This document shows positions 20,385 to 32,190 of a stretch of 64,000 nt of DNA, piece after piece. The notes under the pieces are model-generated. The model saw only the letters and a program-made list of their open reading frames with translations. It searched no databases and had not been told where the DNA came from. This stretch comes from Lachnospiraceae bacterium (GTDB lineage: Bacteria > Bacillota > Clostridia > Lachnospirales > Lachnospiraceae), in the NCBI GenBank assembly GCA_016290905.1, contig JAEEVO010000004.1, forward strand, positions 1 through 64,000, written 5' to 3'. The translations under genes were made by a program, and so were the position numbers. Within the stretch, counting starts at the first letter, position 1. Each line of letters starts with the position of its first letter.

Positions 20385-20846
20385 TTAAATCAGAGGCCGT
20401 ACAAGGCTCATTAGGACTGCGTCCTCCGTCGGATTCGAATAATAATCCTTCCTGAGTCCCGTTTTCGAAAAACCGGTCTTCTCATAGAGCTTTCTTGCAG
20501 GCTCATTCGAGGCTCTTACTTCGAGATAAAACATCCCGGCCCCTTTGTCCTTTCCAAGCTCAAGCATCTTTTCAAGCAGATGATACCCTGTTCCTTCTCT
20601 TCTGCCCGTTTTCCTTACGGCTATCCGCAGGATCTCGCATTCGTCGAGCACGATCATGACCACGCCGAACCCCAGGAGTTCTCCGTCTCTTTCCGCAATA
20701 AGAACAGTCTGGGTATTCCCTTTTAGGATGGCCTCGAACTGTCCGACAGACCACGGATCGCTGAAGGCTTCCTCTTCTATTTTCATGACAGCATCAATAT
20801 CCCCGTCTGTCATAAGACGCGTTGTTAAATTTATATCATTCATCAT
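20385..20846 (-). CDS. rimI: Ribosomal protein S18-alanine N-acetyltransferase
   Basis: GNAT fold with EILRIAVRKTGRREGTGYHLL and YLEVRASNEPARKLYEKTGF; lies in the tsa block. Confidence 0.92.
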   Translation of the reverse strand: MMNDINLTTRLMTDGDIDAVMKIEEEAFSDPWSVGQFEAILKGNTQTVLIAERDGELLGFGVVMIVLDECEILRIAVRKTGRREGTGYHLLEKMLELGKDKGAGMFYLEVRASNEPARKLYEKTGFSKTGLRKDYYSNPTEDAVLMSLVRPLI

Positions 20847-20864
20847 AAATCTGCCGTTAGGGCT

Positions 20865-21623
20865 TCATCCTTTCGCTGCAAGTTCCCGTTCAGCCTGGGA
20901 TTTTCTTAAGTATACCGGTACATGTGCATCAGCATCAACGGTTTTCCCCGTCTCACAGATTATTGTACCGAGTGCCGCAACCGAAGCCGCCCTTTGCAAA
21001 AGCAGGCTGTTTGAAGCAAAAGCATATTCCTCTTTGAAATTTTCCTTTATATATTCCGCATAAACCGGAACACCGTCACCGTTAAACAAAACTTTCCTGT
21101 TAAGCCCCTCAAGCTCTCTTAAAAGCTCGTCAAGAGGACATGCCTTTTCCGGGATGACTGTTTTTAAAGGCCATATCCGGGCTGCCGCATCCGCCTCGTT
21201 TGCATTAGCTTCACTATTACCTGCAACGCTCTCCGCAACTTCATAGGCGGCTGTATAAACCTCCTGCCTCCTTGCGTCCATTATGGGACAGAGTATGCAG
21301 TCCTTTGCTTCCGACAGGTTATAAGCCAATGCCTCAAGTGTTGAAACCTCTGCAATTCTTTTATCAAGTGCAAGTCCCAGTCCCTTTGCCGTAGCTGAGC
21401 CTATCCTGAGTCCGGTAAAGGAACCCGGTCCCCTTGATATGGCTATGCAGTCCAAATCCTTTGTCTCAAGACCTGCGGATTTCATCACTTCCGAGATCAT
21501 GGGAAGCAGTGTCTGCGAATGTGTTTTCTTATTGTTTACGGTATATTCCGAAATAAGCCTTCCGTCAGTCATGACCGCAGCCGAAGCGGTAAGTCCCGAG
21601 CTTTCTATTCCTAAAATATTCAT
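20865..21623 (-). CDS. tsaB: tRNA threonylcarbamoyladenosine biosynthesis protein TsaB
   Basis: MNILGIESSGLTASAAVM and ISRGPGSFTGLRIG. Confidence 0.94.
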   Translation of the reverse strand: MNILGIESSGLTASAAVMTDGRLISEYTVNNKKTHSQTLLPMISEVMKSAGLETKDLDCIAISRGPGSFTGLRIGSATAKGLGLALDKRIAEVSTLEALAYNLSEAKDCILCPIMDARRQEVYTAAYEVAESVAGNSEANANEADAAARIWPLKTVIPEKACPLDELLRELEGLNRKVLFNGDGVPVYAEYIKENFKEEYAFASNSLLLQRAASVAALGTIICETGKTVDADAHVPVYLRKSQAERELAAKG

Positions 21624-21653
21624 GAGATCCGTCCTCTGATATCTGATTTTCTA

Positions 21654-21697
21654 GTCAAAGTCACCTCGAAAACGCCTTCAGCGTTTCCTCGGTAACA
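21654..21697. repeat. REP-like element, half copy
   Basis: GTCAAAGTCACCTCGAAAACGCCTTCAGCGTTTCCTCGGTAACA matches the first hairpin of the 76-bp repeat. Confidence 0.85.
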
Positions 21698-21705
21698 ATT
21701 TCTAA

Positions 21706-22179
21706 CTAAAGCTTTCCATATGTCATCTCAATACACCTGTAATCAAAGCCCTTCGAGGCGTCCTTTTTCAGCCTGAGCTTCACGGCATTTGACGGTATAA
21801 TCTCCTTTATCATGTCGGACCACTCAATAACCGTTACCCCGTTTCCGAAGAAATAGTCGTCATAGCCTATCTCTTCCATCTCCGAAGGATCCTCTATCCT
21901 GTATACATCAAAATGGTAAAACGGAAGCCTTCCGTCCGTATATTCTTTTATAACAGTAAATGTCGGGCTGCTGACAGGCTCCTTTACTCCGAGAGCCGCT
22001 GCTATGCCTTTGGCGATAACGGTTTTCCCTGTTCCGAGATCCCCGTCAAGGCAGAATATGTCACCTGCGGATGCCTTACTCCCAAGTTCGTACCCGTATT
22101 CAAATGTTTCTTTATCCGAAAATGTTTCTTTTATCATTTTTAATCCCGCCAAATGTATCATTATCGTAAAACTGTCCAC
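21706..22179 (-). CDS. tsaE: tRNA threonylcarbamoyladenosine biosynthesis ATPase TsaE
   Basis: CLDGDLGTGKTVIAKGIA Walker A, SSPTFTVIKEY, FYHFDVYR. Confidence 0.95.
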   Translation of the reverse strand: MDSFTIMIHLAGLKMIKETFSDKETFEYGYELGSKASAGDIFCLDGDLGTGKTVIAKGIAAALGVKEPVSSPTFTVIKEYTDGRLPFYHFDVYRIEDPSEMEEIGYDDYFFGNGVTVIEWSDMIKEIIPSNAVKLRLKKDASKGFDYRCIEMTYGKL

Positions 22180-22260
22180 TTTTTATCATATCATTATTAC
22201 AGAATAATAGCAATAAATATTTTCTTGCGGAGCTTGCACTTTAGGGCTGGGCTTATCGCG

Positions 22261-22303
22261 AAAAAAAACCGTGTTCCCTGCATTAAGCAAAGAAACACGG
22301 GTC
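22261..22303 (-). terminator. Terminator downstream of 22329-23117
   Basis: Minus strand CCGTGTT...AACACGG followed by T8. Confidence 0.8.
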
Positions 22304-22328
22304 TAAAGTCCACATGTCGGATTTATGA

Positions 22329-23117
22329 TCATCCTTTAAAATTCTTAACGTTTTCTCTCATAAGCTGAAGGAAAATCTCCTCATTCTCACCGAGATCGGC
22401 CTTAGGAGCAAGGAATGCCCTCATCTTTCCGAGATATATGTAATAAGCTGTCTTACCGTTGATGACTTTCATGATACGGTCGTACTTATATGCAGCGTAC
22501 TCAGTCTGCCTTGTCATGTCAAACCCGGCCTCGCTGAATGTATAAGTGATCGTACCTTCCTCTGTGCACATGTTCTGTGACTGTGCCTTTGACCTTTTTT
22601 TGAGGCTCAGAGGACTGTTTATGATAAAGAAAAGGAATATTGCTATGAATATTACGCCCTGGACGTTCTCACCCTTCGTAAAGCTCCATACAGACATAAC
22701 TACCGAAGCAATAACTATAAGAATGGCAAATACTCCGACGATACTGCAATAGGTATGGTGGAACATAAACCTGAATACATCCTCCGGCGTAGGCTTTCCG
22801 GCAAAGGTAAGCTGCTTTCCGTAATGCTCCATTGGAGGATCGTTATCATCCCCGGGCTTTTTTTCGGTCTCTTCCTCATCCGTCTCTTCTGAATATTCAT
22901 CGGGATCATCTTCAGGATTTTCTATATTGTCCCCGTCGTATTCGTCATCAACGTCTGTCTCCAATGCATCTTCGTCTTCGTTTGCTTCCGCAAGTTCTTC
23001 TTTTGAGAGAGTTGAAAGCGAAGCCAGCTCAGCTATCGATCTGCCCGATCTTTTGGGCGCTTCCTGTTTCTTTACTTCAACTTCATCATCTGTCTTTTCT
23101 TTAAGCTTTAAACTCAT
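22329..23117 (-). CDS. Membrane protein with YcxB-like C-terminus
   Basis: Acidic N-terminus, two TM segments, TYTFSEAGFDMTRQTEYAAYKYDRIMKV region resembling YcxB. Confidence 0.6.
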   Translation of the reverse strand: MSLKLKEKTDDEVEVKKQEAPKRSGRSIAELASLSTLSKEELAEANEDEDALETDVDDEYDGDNIENPEDDPDEYSEETDEEETEKKPGDDNDPPMEHYGKQLTFAGKPTPEDVFRFMFHHTYCSIVGVFAILIVIASVVMSVWSFTKGENVQGVIFIAIFLFFIINSPLSLKKRSKAQSQNMCTEEGTITYTFSEAGFDMTRQTEYAAYKYDRIMKVINGKTAYYIYLGKMRAFLAPKADLGENEEIFLQLMRENVKNFKG

Positions 23118-23131
23118 CTTTCTCTTTCCTT

Positions 23132-23968
23132 TTACTTGTTCTGTCCCTTACTTTTCATAAACCGGCTTAACGGCTTGTATACAACCATTGTCACTATCGA
23201 AACCGCTATACCTTTCAGCAGGTTGAACGGACCGGTGGCAAGCAGGATAAATGTGGTTTCATCCGATATCATGGAATTTGCCTTTGTACCGAGCTTGACT
23301 ATATCCGCCATGGTCGTTGTACGTCCCTGCTCCGTAAAGAATTTGATAAATGCGGGGATCAGGTACAGCCAGTTAAATATCATGCTGAATACCGTTATGC
23401 TAACGGTTGCGACAACGCATGCAACGATGGCTCTCTTTTTCGTCTTGTTGTTGAAATATATAACCGCAGCGGGGATAATGAAGCTGCAGCCTACCACAAA
23501 GTTTGCAAGTTCACCGATAAATGCGGTCGACGTTCCTTTAATGAGCAGCTTGATGAGTATCTTCATGAACTCCATGACCACGCCCGTTGCAGGACCGTAA
23601 GCAAATGCTCCGATCATAACGGGAAGCTCACTGAAGTCAAACTTGTATATGCTGCCCGGTATAAAGGGAATGGGGAAATCCAAAACCATGAGCACAGCCG
23701 CCATAGCTGAAAGAACTCCTATCACCGCCATTTTCTTGGTGGTAAAGAATTTTTCCTTTTCCGATCCGGCATTATTCTTGGTGAAAAGCTTTTCCAGCAC
23801 GAACGCTATGACGAACATAGCAACAATGATACCGAAAAACACAAGCAGATATACAATATTTTCTGCTGCCGTCTCCCAGAATGTAGGAGACTGTTTTGTT
23901 GTTTCAGCGGCTTTCTCTGCCGCTTTTGTTACCTCTGCAGCCTGTTCGGCTACCAAAAACAGATTCAT
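23132..23968 (-). CDS. ribU: ECF transporter S component, riboflavin type
   Basis: Multi-TM with DFPIPFIPGSIYKFDFSELPVMIGAFAYGP; FMN riboswitch directly upstream. Confidence 0.88.
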   Translation of the reverse strand: MNLFLVAEQAAEVTKAAEKAAETTKQSPTFWETAAENIVYLLVFFGIIVAMFVIAFVLEKLFTKNNAGSEKEKFFTTKKMAVIGVLSAMAAVLMVLDFPIPFIPGSIYKFDFSELPVMIGAFAYGPATGVVMEFMKILIKLLIKGTSTAFIGELANFVVGCSFIIPAAVIYFNNKTKKRAIVACVVATVSITVFSMIFNWLYLIPAFIKFFTEQGRTTTMADIVKLGTKANSMISDETTFILLATGPFNLLKGIAVSIVTMVVYKPLSRFMKSKGQNK

Positions 23969-23979
23969 ATCTTTCTCCT

Positions 23980-24080
23980 TTCATCCGGACTCTGACCGTT
24001 GGTCCCGGAGTTGCACCGGGTCAGCCCTTGGGCACGCGGACTATACCGCCAGTAGGGAATTGCACCCAACCCTGAAGATT
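23980..24080 (-). promoter_or_regulatory. FMN (RFN) riboswitch
   Basis: Minus strand ATCTTCAGGGTTGGGTGCAATTCCCTACTGGCGGTATAGTCCGCG...CAGAGTCCGGATGAAAGG matches the RFN consensus. Confidence 0.93.
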
Positions 24081-24283
24081 TTTAACAGAGATACAATACC
24101 ACTTCTTTTGGAAAAAAGCAAGTAAAAAATGCTAACTTAGCCCAATTCTTGCCGTAACCTTCTAAAACAGTTGTCAAACATAATAAAATGTGCTATTATG
24201 GTCTTTGACGTTTTAATGCGGGCAATGATGGTTTTTATTTCATGCCTATAGTCTGTACAATCATTGTAAACGAGGATATAACA

Positions 24284-25630
24284 ATGTTCAAGAAAACAGC
24301 TTTAGTTTTAATAGCCGCCCTGGCAATATCCCTGATACTTCCCTGTACACAGGATGTCTTTGCCAAGAAGTCAAAAAACAAAACAGCATCCGGGACATTA
24401 ACGGAAACCGTTTCACTTTCCGGAGAGGAAACCGTTACACAATCCGGTGAAGGAACTGAGACAGATCTCGAAGACACATCTGCACCTTCCGATGAGCCCG
24501 GACTTAATTACACAAAAAAGGTACTGTATGTCGGCAAGACCTTCGATCTGGAACTGAACGGAGTCGAAGGAAAGATCAAATGGTCATCATCCGACAAAAA
24601 CATTGCTACAGTAAGCAAGGGACATGTCACAGGCATAAGCGCAGGTTATGTTTACATATACGCTGACTGCGAAGGCATAAGATATGAATGCCTTGTAAAG
24701 GTAAAGTCGGCAGGTCTTACAACAATATCAAAGAGGATCAGGAAGGGCAACTCCTTCAAGCTTAAGGTAAAGGGCACCAAGGCTGTTTCGTTCAGTTCTT
24801 CTTCAACAAAAATAGCAAAGGTTGACGCAGACGGCACTGTTACTGCCCGTAAGAAAGGAACCGCGGTAATCTCCTGTCTTTGCGAGAACGGTGAAACATA
24901 TACATGTGAAGTCGAAGTATATTTGAACATCCTTGATATAGAAGATCCTACATTTTCAGACCTTGCCCCGACCGTAAACATGAGCTTTGAGGAGCTTGTC
25001 GGAGATAACGGCATATATGACGAGCTCACAGCCATGCCCGAAGCGGGCACCTATAAGATCATCGTCGATCTTTATCATAAGGTTGTTATGGCATACACAA
25101 AGGACGAGAACGGTAAATACACACGTCCCGTAAGATACATGCTCTGCGGAGTAGGCGCTTCGAGCACCCCCACTCCTACCGGCACCTTCAAAATGGAGAA
25201 CTACAGACTCCGCTATGAACACTTCAACAAAACCAACTGTTACGGTCAGTACTGGAGTATCCTTACCGGCAGGATATATTTCCATTCAATCCTCTATACT
25301 TCGTTTAACGCTAAGGATTATACCGATACATCTTATGATAACCTCGGGAAAGCCGTATCGCACGGATGCATCCGCCTCACTGTTCCCGACGCAAGATGGA
25401 TCTACTACAATGTAGCTCCCGGAACCACGGTCGTTGTCAGAAAAGGCTCTTCCGATGACAAGGAAACCGCAGCCATCCGTGAAAAGCTTGTACTTGCGGA
25501 ACGTCCCAAGACAAGACCCAATCTTGTAAAGGGCGAAATACCCGATACCGACAACTGGACGATAGACGAAGTACCTCATGAGACAAAATTCATACAGGGT
25601 TCGCAAAACGGCGGCGAGGCTGCCTTATGA
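24284..25630 (+). CDS. Secreted L,D-transpeptidase with Ig-like (BIG2) domains
   Basis: Signal peptide; BIG2-like repeats; YkuD HGCIRLTVPDARW motif. Confidence 0.9.
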   Translation: MFKKTALVLIAALAISLILPCTQDVFAKKSKNKTASGTLTETVSLSGEETVTQSGEGTETDLEDTSAPSDEPGLNYTKKVLYVGKTFDLELNGVEGKIKWSSSDKNIATVSKGHVTGISAGYVYIYADCEGIRYECLVKVKSAGLTTISKRIRKGNSFKLKVKGTKAVSFSSSSTKIAKVDADGTVTARKKGTAVISCLCENGETYTCEVEVYLNILDIEDPTFSDLAPTVNMSFEELVGDNGIYDELTAMPEAGTYKIIVDLYHKVVMAYTKDENGKYTRPVRYMLCGVGASSTPTPTGTFKMENYRLRYEHFNKTNCYGQYWSILTGRIYFHSILYTSFNAKDYTDTSYDNLGKAVSHGCIRLTVPDARWIYYNVAPGTTVVVRKGSSDDKETAAIREKLVLAERPKTRPNLVKGEIPDTDNWTIDEVPHETKFIQGSQNGGEAAL

Positions 25631-26331
25631 TAAAAAACATAAACGATCACATATCCTACATTCCCTGCTGTGAGATGCCTATCTCGGGGGATGTGGGTAT
25701 TATAAGGGGAAAAAAGAGCACCTATCTGTACGATGTCGGAAGCACGCCCGAATGCCTTGATTTCCTTCATTCGCTAAACGGCAGGATGCAGCTGGTCATC
25801 TCGCACTTCCACGCAGATCATACGTGGTGGCTCACAAAACATAAAAAAGGAGACGCCGATGTCCGTGACGATGACGAGATCAGCATTTCCTACGAAAGAC
25901 CCGCATTTGAGAAGCTTTATATAGGAAAGAGCACGGAGAAATACCTTCCCGACGGCACGATCGTTACAGAGCCGCTGCTGATTGAAGACGAGACTCCTTC
26001 AGGCGCTCCGTTAAAGCTTGAGATCATCCCCATGCCGTCTTCGCATTCCAAGGGTTCCCTTGCTCTGTCCGTAGATGACGAATATCTTTTCCTTGGAGAT
26101 TCCACATATTGCAGGATCAGGAAAAATGCGGAGACCGGTGAGGAATGGGCAGAATACAATGTCATGAAGCTGCAGCAGCAGATAGCCGTTTTAAAATCCT
26201 TAAAAGCAGAAAAATGCCTGATCAGCCACGATCGGCATTTCATAAGGCCGAAGGCGGTAGTGATCAGGCAGCTTGAGGCTTTTTATTCAAAAAGGGAACC
26301 GGGTGAGAACATAATAAAGGTCTCCCGGTAA
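25627..26331 (+). CDS. Metallo-beta-lactamase fold hydrolase
   Basis: VISHFHADHTWW and SHSKGSLALSVDDEYLFLGDS; ATGA overlap with the preceding gene. Confidence 0.88.
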   Translation: MIKNINDHISYIPCCEMPISGDVGIIRGKKSTYLYDVGSTPECLDFLHSLNGRMQLVISHFHADHTWWLTKHKKGDADVRDDDEISISYERPAFEKLYIGKSTEKYLPDGTIVTEPLLIEDETPSGAPLKLEIIPMPSSHSKGSLALSVDDEYLFLGDSTYCRIRKNAETGEEWAEYNVMKLQQQIAVLKSLKAEKCLISHDRHFIRPKAVVIRQLEAFYSKREPGENIIKVSR

Positions 26332-26357
26332 ACAAATTATCAGCTATTTTACCAACA

Positions 26358-26861
26358 TCAAAGCTGACGGAACGATATTGTCTTATCAAGCTTTCCGGCG
26401 GCTATTGTTTTATCTACCCAGAGCTTAAGGGTTTCGATAGATACCGAAATCCTGTCAAGCTGGTTCTTTATATTGTTAAAATCACGGAGCTCATCATCGG
26501 AAATCTCTCCGTCCGCAGTGATCTCTATGAGGCGCTCCTTTTCCTTGTTCATAGCATTAAGGGATGCTATCATCTCAAGTATGATCTGAGAAAGATCCTG
26601 GAGCTTCAGCTCTGCAACATGAGTCTGTCCTATGGGACACTCTTTAGCACAGAAGAAATTACACAATTCGGGAGCCTTGTAGCACTCAGCCATTGCAAGT
26701 ATCTCATCGGGATGCGGCAGCGTCTTACCGCTTTCTATCTTCTCGATCCTGTCGTCCGACATAAATACCATGGATTCGCTTGCCTTCTGTCTGGTAAACT
26801 CGCATTTCTCACGGCACAGCTGATAAATGTTCTTGTTCTCCTTGATTGATTTCTTACCCAT
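26358..26861 (-). CDS. XRE-type helix-turn-helix protein
   Basis: N-terminal HTH (CREKCEFTRQKASESMVFMSDDRIEKIESG) with C-terminal helical region. Confidence 0.75.
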   Translation of the reverse strand: MGKKSIKENKNIYQLCREKCEFTRQKASESMVFMSDDRIEKIESGKTLPHPDEILAMAECYKAPELCNFFCAKECPIGQTHVAELKLQDLSQIILEMIASLNAMNKEKERLIEITADGEISDDELRDFNNIKNQLDRISVSIETLKLWVDKTIAAGKLDKTISFRQL

Positions 26862-26884
26862 TACACTTCCTCCTGTGTCATTAT

Positions 26885-27313
26885 TTATTGTATTTTATTT
26901 GCAGCCTGATTTCTGTCCTTGGGTTTAAGCGTGTTTACAGCCTTGGCTATAGCCACCTGTGTTTTCATGAAGTCAACCCTTGCTTTTCTTTCTTCTTCCT
27001 CGATCGTTTCCTCATACTGCCTTCTTCTTTTAAGCTCCTCTTCCTCTTCGCCGGGCGAAATGGCCGATTGACAGAGGAGTCTTGCATCATTCTTTGAAAT
27101 ATCGAACATACCCTTTGAGATGATACATCTGCGTTTTTCCCCGTCAGGCAGCGTAAAGCTTACCTCTCCGTCACCCAGGACCGCCGTCATTGCGGGATGA
27201 TTGGCCATAACACCTATCATTCCGTCGCTTATCGGAAGCACAACCGATATACAGTCGCCTTCATAGAATGGCCGCTCCGGAGAAAGGATCTCCAAATGGA
27301 ATGTGTTGCTCAT
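26885..27313 (-). CDS. atpC: F1Fo ATP synthase subunit epsilon
   Basis: FHLEILSPERPFYEGDCISVVLP; last gene of the atp operon. Confidence 0.93.
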   Translation of the reverse strand: MSNTFHLEILSPERPFYEGDCISVVLPISDGMIGVMANHPAMTAVLGDGEVSFTLPDGEKRRCIISKGMFDISKNDARLLCQSAISPGEEEEELKRRRQYEETIEEEERKARVDFMKTQVAIAKAVNTLKPKDRNQAANKIQ

Positions 27314-27316
27314 CGA

Positions 27317-28783
<1,467 letters not shown>

Positions 28784-28812
28784 CTAACATTTTCTTATTT
28801 CAGATATAATGA

Positions 28813-29712
28813 TCAACCTTTTCGTTTTGCCTGCTCTCTCATCTTTTTAAGGGCTTTGGTGCCTGAGGTAAGCTCCGTCATCTCTCTGGTGATCGCAGCC
28901 TGACGTATGCCGTTATACTCCTGCTTAAGCTTTTTGAGCATGTCGTCCGCATTCTTTCCCGCAGTACTCATTGCAGACATTCTCGCATTCTGTTCACTGC
29001 AGTAGCTGTCAACCAGGGCGCTGTATACAAAGCCCGTAAGCAGGCTTGGAATGATGCCCTTCAGCACCGATGTCGGATCCGGATAATATTCTTTTCCGAA
29101 CGGTATCTCAAAATCATTCGAATCGTAAAACTGGCTGGCGTTTAACGGAAGGAGGCAGATGCTCTTGCACTCCTCGGGTCTTCCTGCCATATAGTGGGTG
29201 TAAATGATATCAACTTCATCCACCACATCATTGTTATAATAGTCCAAAAGCGCCGAACAAATGCTTTTGGCTTTCCATATGGTCGGAAATGCTGCGGAAT
29301 AGCTGAAGCCTTCAGCCACTTTAAAGCGCCCGTTTGCGAAATAGTTCTTGCCATACTCGCCGACCGGGAACACTATCATATCATCATGTTCCTTAAGCTG
29401 CTTTTCCGCTGCCTTGATAGCCGTATGGTTATAGCTGCCGCTTAAGCCTTTGTCGGAGGTAATGAGGAGAAGCGCTCTTCCGACTATCCCGTCCGCATCA
29501 AGTATCTGGAAATACCTGTTCTTGTTCTCCGGGATATAATGCAGAAGCTCTCCGAGTTCCTCTCGCAACGCCTTGAAATACGGTGTGGTCTTCTCTATCT
29601 CGCGTTTTGCTTTCCTCATTTTTACGGAGGATATCATATACATTGCATCAGTCACTTTTCTGGTTTCGGAAATACTGTTTATCCTGGATTTTATCTCTGC
29701 GGCATCAGACAT
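28813..29712 (-). CDS. atpG: F1Fo ATP synthase subunit gamma
   Basis: EIKSRINSISETRKVTDAMYMISSVKMRKA and the C-terminal gamma signature ITREMTELTSG. Confidence 0.95.
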   Translation of the reverse strand: MSDAAEIKSRINSISETRKVTDAMYMISSVKMRKAKREIEKTTPYFKALREELGELLHYIPENKNRYFQILDADGIVGRALLLITSDKGLSGSYNHTAIKAAEKQLKEHDDMIVFPVGEYGKNYFANGRFKVAEGFSYSAAFPTIWKAKSICSALLDYYNNDVVDEVDIIYTHYMAGRPEECKSICLLPLNASQFYDSNDFEIPFGKEYYPDPTSVLKGIIPSLLTGFVYSALVDSYCSEQNARMSAMSTAGKNADDMLKKLKQEYNGIRQAAITREMTELTSGTKALKKMREQAKRKG

Positions 29713-29746
29713 GTACTGTTCCTCCTTTCCCTGTTATTTTCTGATA

Positions 29747-31552
29747 CTATTCAGCCTTTATGGCATGCAGTTTTTTATATTTCTTAAAGAATTCCTTTGC
29801 TGCGGTCAAGATCTTTTTCTTTAATTTATCCGAATATACCTTCTTATGCTCGATGCTCATGCAAAGGTTTATATTTGTTTCGGCAAACCATCCGAGCAGT
29901 TCCTTTTTAACAGCCGGGATATCCTTTATCGGGATGTCAAGGAACATCTTTTCCTTGGCACAGTTAAGCAGTATGACCTGCTCATATAATGTAAGCGGAG
30001 CCTGATTGGGCTGCTTTAAAAGCTGCATCAGACCCGAACCGTATTTTAACTGCGTAAGCGTCTGCTCGTCCAGGTCGCTGCCGAACTGTGAGAATACCTG
30101 CATCTCACGGTACTGTGCAAGATCAAGACGTATGCTTCCGACAGACTTCTTCATGACATTTGTCTGAGCTGCGCCGCCGACACGGGATACTGACAATCCG
30201 ACATTTACCGCAGGCCTCTGTCCCGAATAAAACAGCTCGCTGTCGAGGAATATCTGTCCGTCGGTAATCGATATGATATTTGTCGGGATATATGCCGATA
30301 CATCTCCCGCCTGTGTCTCAACTATGGGGAGCGCCGTCATGCTTCCGCCGCCTTTTTCGTCGGAAAGCTGAGCCGAACGCTCAAGAAGCCTTGAATGAAG
30401 ATAGAATACATCGCCCGGATAAGCCTCTCTGCCGGGAGCCCTCTCCAAAAGAAGGCTTATGGTCCTGTATGCCACCGCATGTTTTGAAAGATCGTCATAT
30501 ATTATAAGCACGTCCCTGCCGCGGTCCATAAAGTACTCCGCAACAGCACAGCCCGCATACGGTGCAATATACTGCAGTGAAGCGGCATCGCTTGCGGGTG
30601 ATGAAACGATGACAGTATAGTCCATGGCGCCGTATTTCTTAAGCGTATTTACAACCTTTGCTACAGAGCTTGCCTTCTGGCTTATGGCAACATAGACACA
30701 TACGACATCCTTCCCCTTCTGGTTAAGTATGGTGTCCACCGCAACAGATGTCTTTCCTGTCTGACGGTCGCCTATTATAAGCTCTCTCTGTCCCCTTCCT
30801 ATCGGGAACATGGAATCGATCGTTAGAATTCCGGTTTCAAGAGGTACGCTTACCGACTTTCTGTCTATGATCCCGGGAGCCGGTCTTTCTACCGGATAAT
30901 ACCTTTTCGCACCTATCGCCGGACCGCCGTCTATCGGTTTCCCCAGCGGATCGATCATACGTCCCAATATCCTGTTACTGATGGGTATGCCGGCGGTACG
31001 TCCGGTTCTTACAACTCTTGAAGCCTCAACTATCTCCGTGGCGTCGCCGAAAAGTATGACACCCGTAGTCCCGTCGGTCCTTATGTCCTGTACCATGCCC
31101 TTTACGCCGCAGTCAAAAAGGACTATCTCTCCGTATGCCACGTCATGCAGCCCTGTTATGACCGCGATGCCGTCGCCCACAGTAAGCACTTCTCCGACCT
31201 GCTGATAACCGAGATTAAGTTCAAAATCCTTAATATCCTCTTTCATAAGCGAAATAATGTTCTTGAAGTCTTTCTCTTTCGGTAATGCCTGTATCGATTT
31301 CCTCAGCTGTCTTATCCTGCCGAGCGTCGACCAGTCGTAATTGTCATCTCCGACGAAAATATTGAAACCGTCCGCTGCCTTCGGATCCTTTTTTATTACG
31401 ATCTCAACGGAATCAGCGCCGTATTTTTCCTGCATGATCTGCCCGATTTTCTTTTTCTGTTCCTCATCGGGCGGAAACATGCATCTGATTTCTACCTTTA
31501 GCGGCAGTTTTGCTATTTCCTCGCTGTTTTCAAAATCGTCAACTATACTCAT
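29747..31552 (-). CDS. atpA: F1Fo ATP synthase subunit alpha with N-terminal delta (OSCP) C-domain-like extension
   Basis: [15 protein letters not shown]; 601 aa. The first ~95 aa ([70 protein letters not shown]) read like a delta-subunit C-domain. Confidence 0.93.
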   Translation of the reverse strand: MSIVDDFENSEEIAKLPLKVEIRCMFPPDEEQKKKIGQIMQEKYGADSVEIVIKKDPKAADGFNIFVGDDNYDWSTLGRIRQLRKSIQALPKEKDFKNIISLMKEDIKDFELNLGYQQVGEVLTVGDGIAVITGLHDVAYGEIVLFDCGVKGMVQDIRTDGTTGVILFGDATEIVEASRVVRTGRTAGIPISNRILGRMIDPLGKPIDGGPAIGAKRYYPVERPAPGIIDRKSVSVPLETGILTIDSMFPIGRGQRELIIGDRQTGKTSVAVDTILNQKGKDVVCVYVAISQKASSVAKVVNTLKKYGAMDYTVIVSSPASDAASLQYIAPYAGCAVAEYFMDRGRDVLIIYDDLSKHAVAYRTISLLLERAPGREAYPGDVFYLHSRLLERSAQLSDEKGGGSMTALPIVETQAGDVSAYIPTNIISITDGQIFLDSELFYSGQRPAVNVGLSVSRVGGAAQTNVMKKSVGSIRLDLAQYREMQVFSQFGSDLDEQTLTQLKYGSGLMQLLKQPNQAPLTLYEQVILLNCAKEKMFLDIPIKDIPAVKKELLGWFAETNINLCMSIEHKKVYSDKLKKKILTAAKEFFKKYKKLHAIKAE

Positions 31553-31580
31553 TCCAAATCCTCTGTATATGTATTCCTGC

Positions 31581-32075
31581 TTAATGACTCTCAGCCGCCG
31601 TCTTCTTTATGAACTCGTCATAAAGATTGTGGACACGCTCCTCGGAAGCACTTTCCGTAAGCAGCTTCTGGGTTGCCTCTATAACCAGCTCACCGATCTC
31701 GGTCTGGGCAGAATCCAGGATATGAACCTTACGGATCTCAGCCTCATTCTCTGCTTCGGCTATGATGGCATTGGCCTTTTCCTGTGCGGTATCGATATAT
31801 TCCTTCGAAGTCTCTGCGGTTTCAATCTTAACTTTTTCCTTCTTCTCGGCGATTTCCGCATCCGCATCACGTAACTTGGCCTCATACTCTTCCTTCAGTT
31901 TTTCGTTCTCGGCTGCATTTTTCTCGTTTTCCTGTTTCTGCTTCTCAAAATACTGCTGTCTCTCACCTATGAATTTCTTTACAGGCTTAAACAGAAGCAG
32001 CGTAAGACCGCCGGCAAGGATCACAAAATTCAGCATATGCAGAAGGATCTGCACAATATCTATGTTTAACGGCAT
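31581..32075 (-). CDS. atpF: F1Fo ATP synthase subunit b
   Basis: N-terminal TM ([26 protein letters not shown]) and long helical stalk. Confidence 0.92.
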   Translation of the reverse strand: MPLNIDIVQILLHMLNFVILAGGLTLLLFKPVKKFIGERQQYFEKQKQENEKNAAENEKLKEEYEAKLRDADAEIAEKKEKVKIETAETSKEYIDTAQEKANAIIAEAENEAEIRKVHILDSAQTEIGELVIEATQKLLTESASEERVHNLYDEFIKKTAAESH

Positions 32076-32190
32076 GTCAAACCTCCACTTGATCTAAATT
32101 ATTCCGGATGTCAAAATACGGATCCGTTCCGGCACTCAACTGTACCGGATTGTCCTTAATATATGACCCTCCGATAAATACGGATTTTTG

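Noticed and set aside
21654-21697. REP half copy between tsaE and tsaB as an operon regulator
   Set aside because: No specific evidence beyond its position; retained only as a repeat feature.
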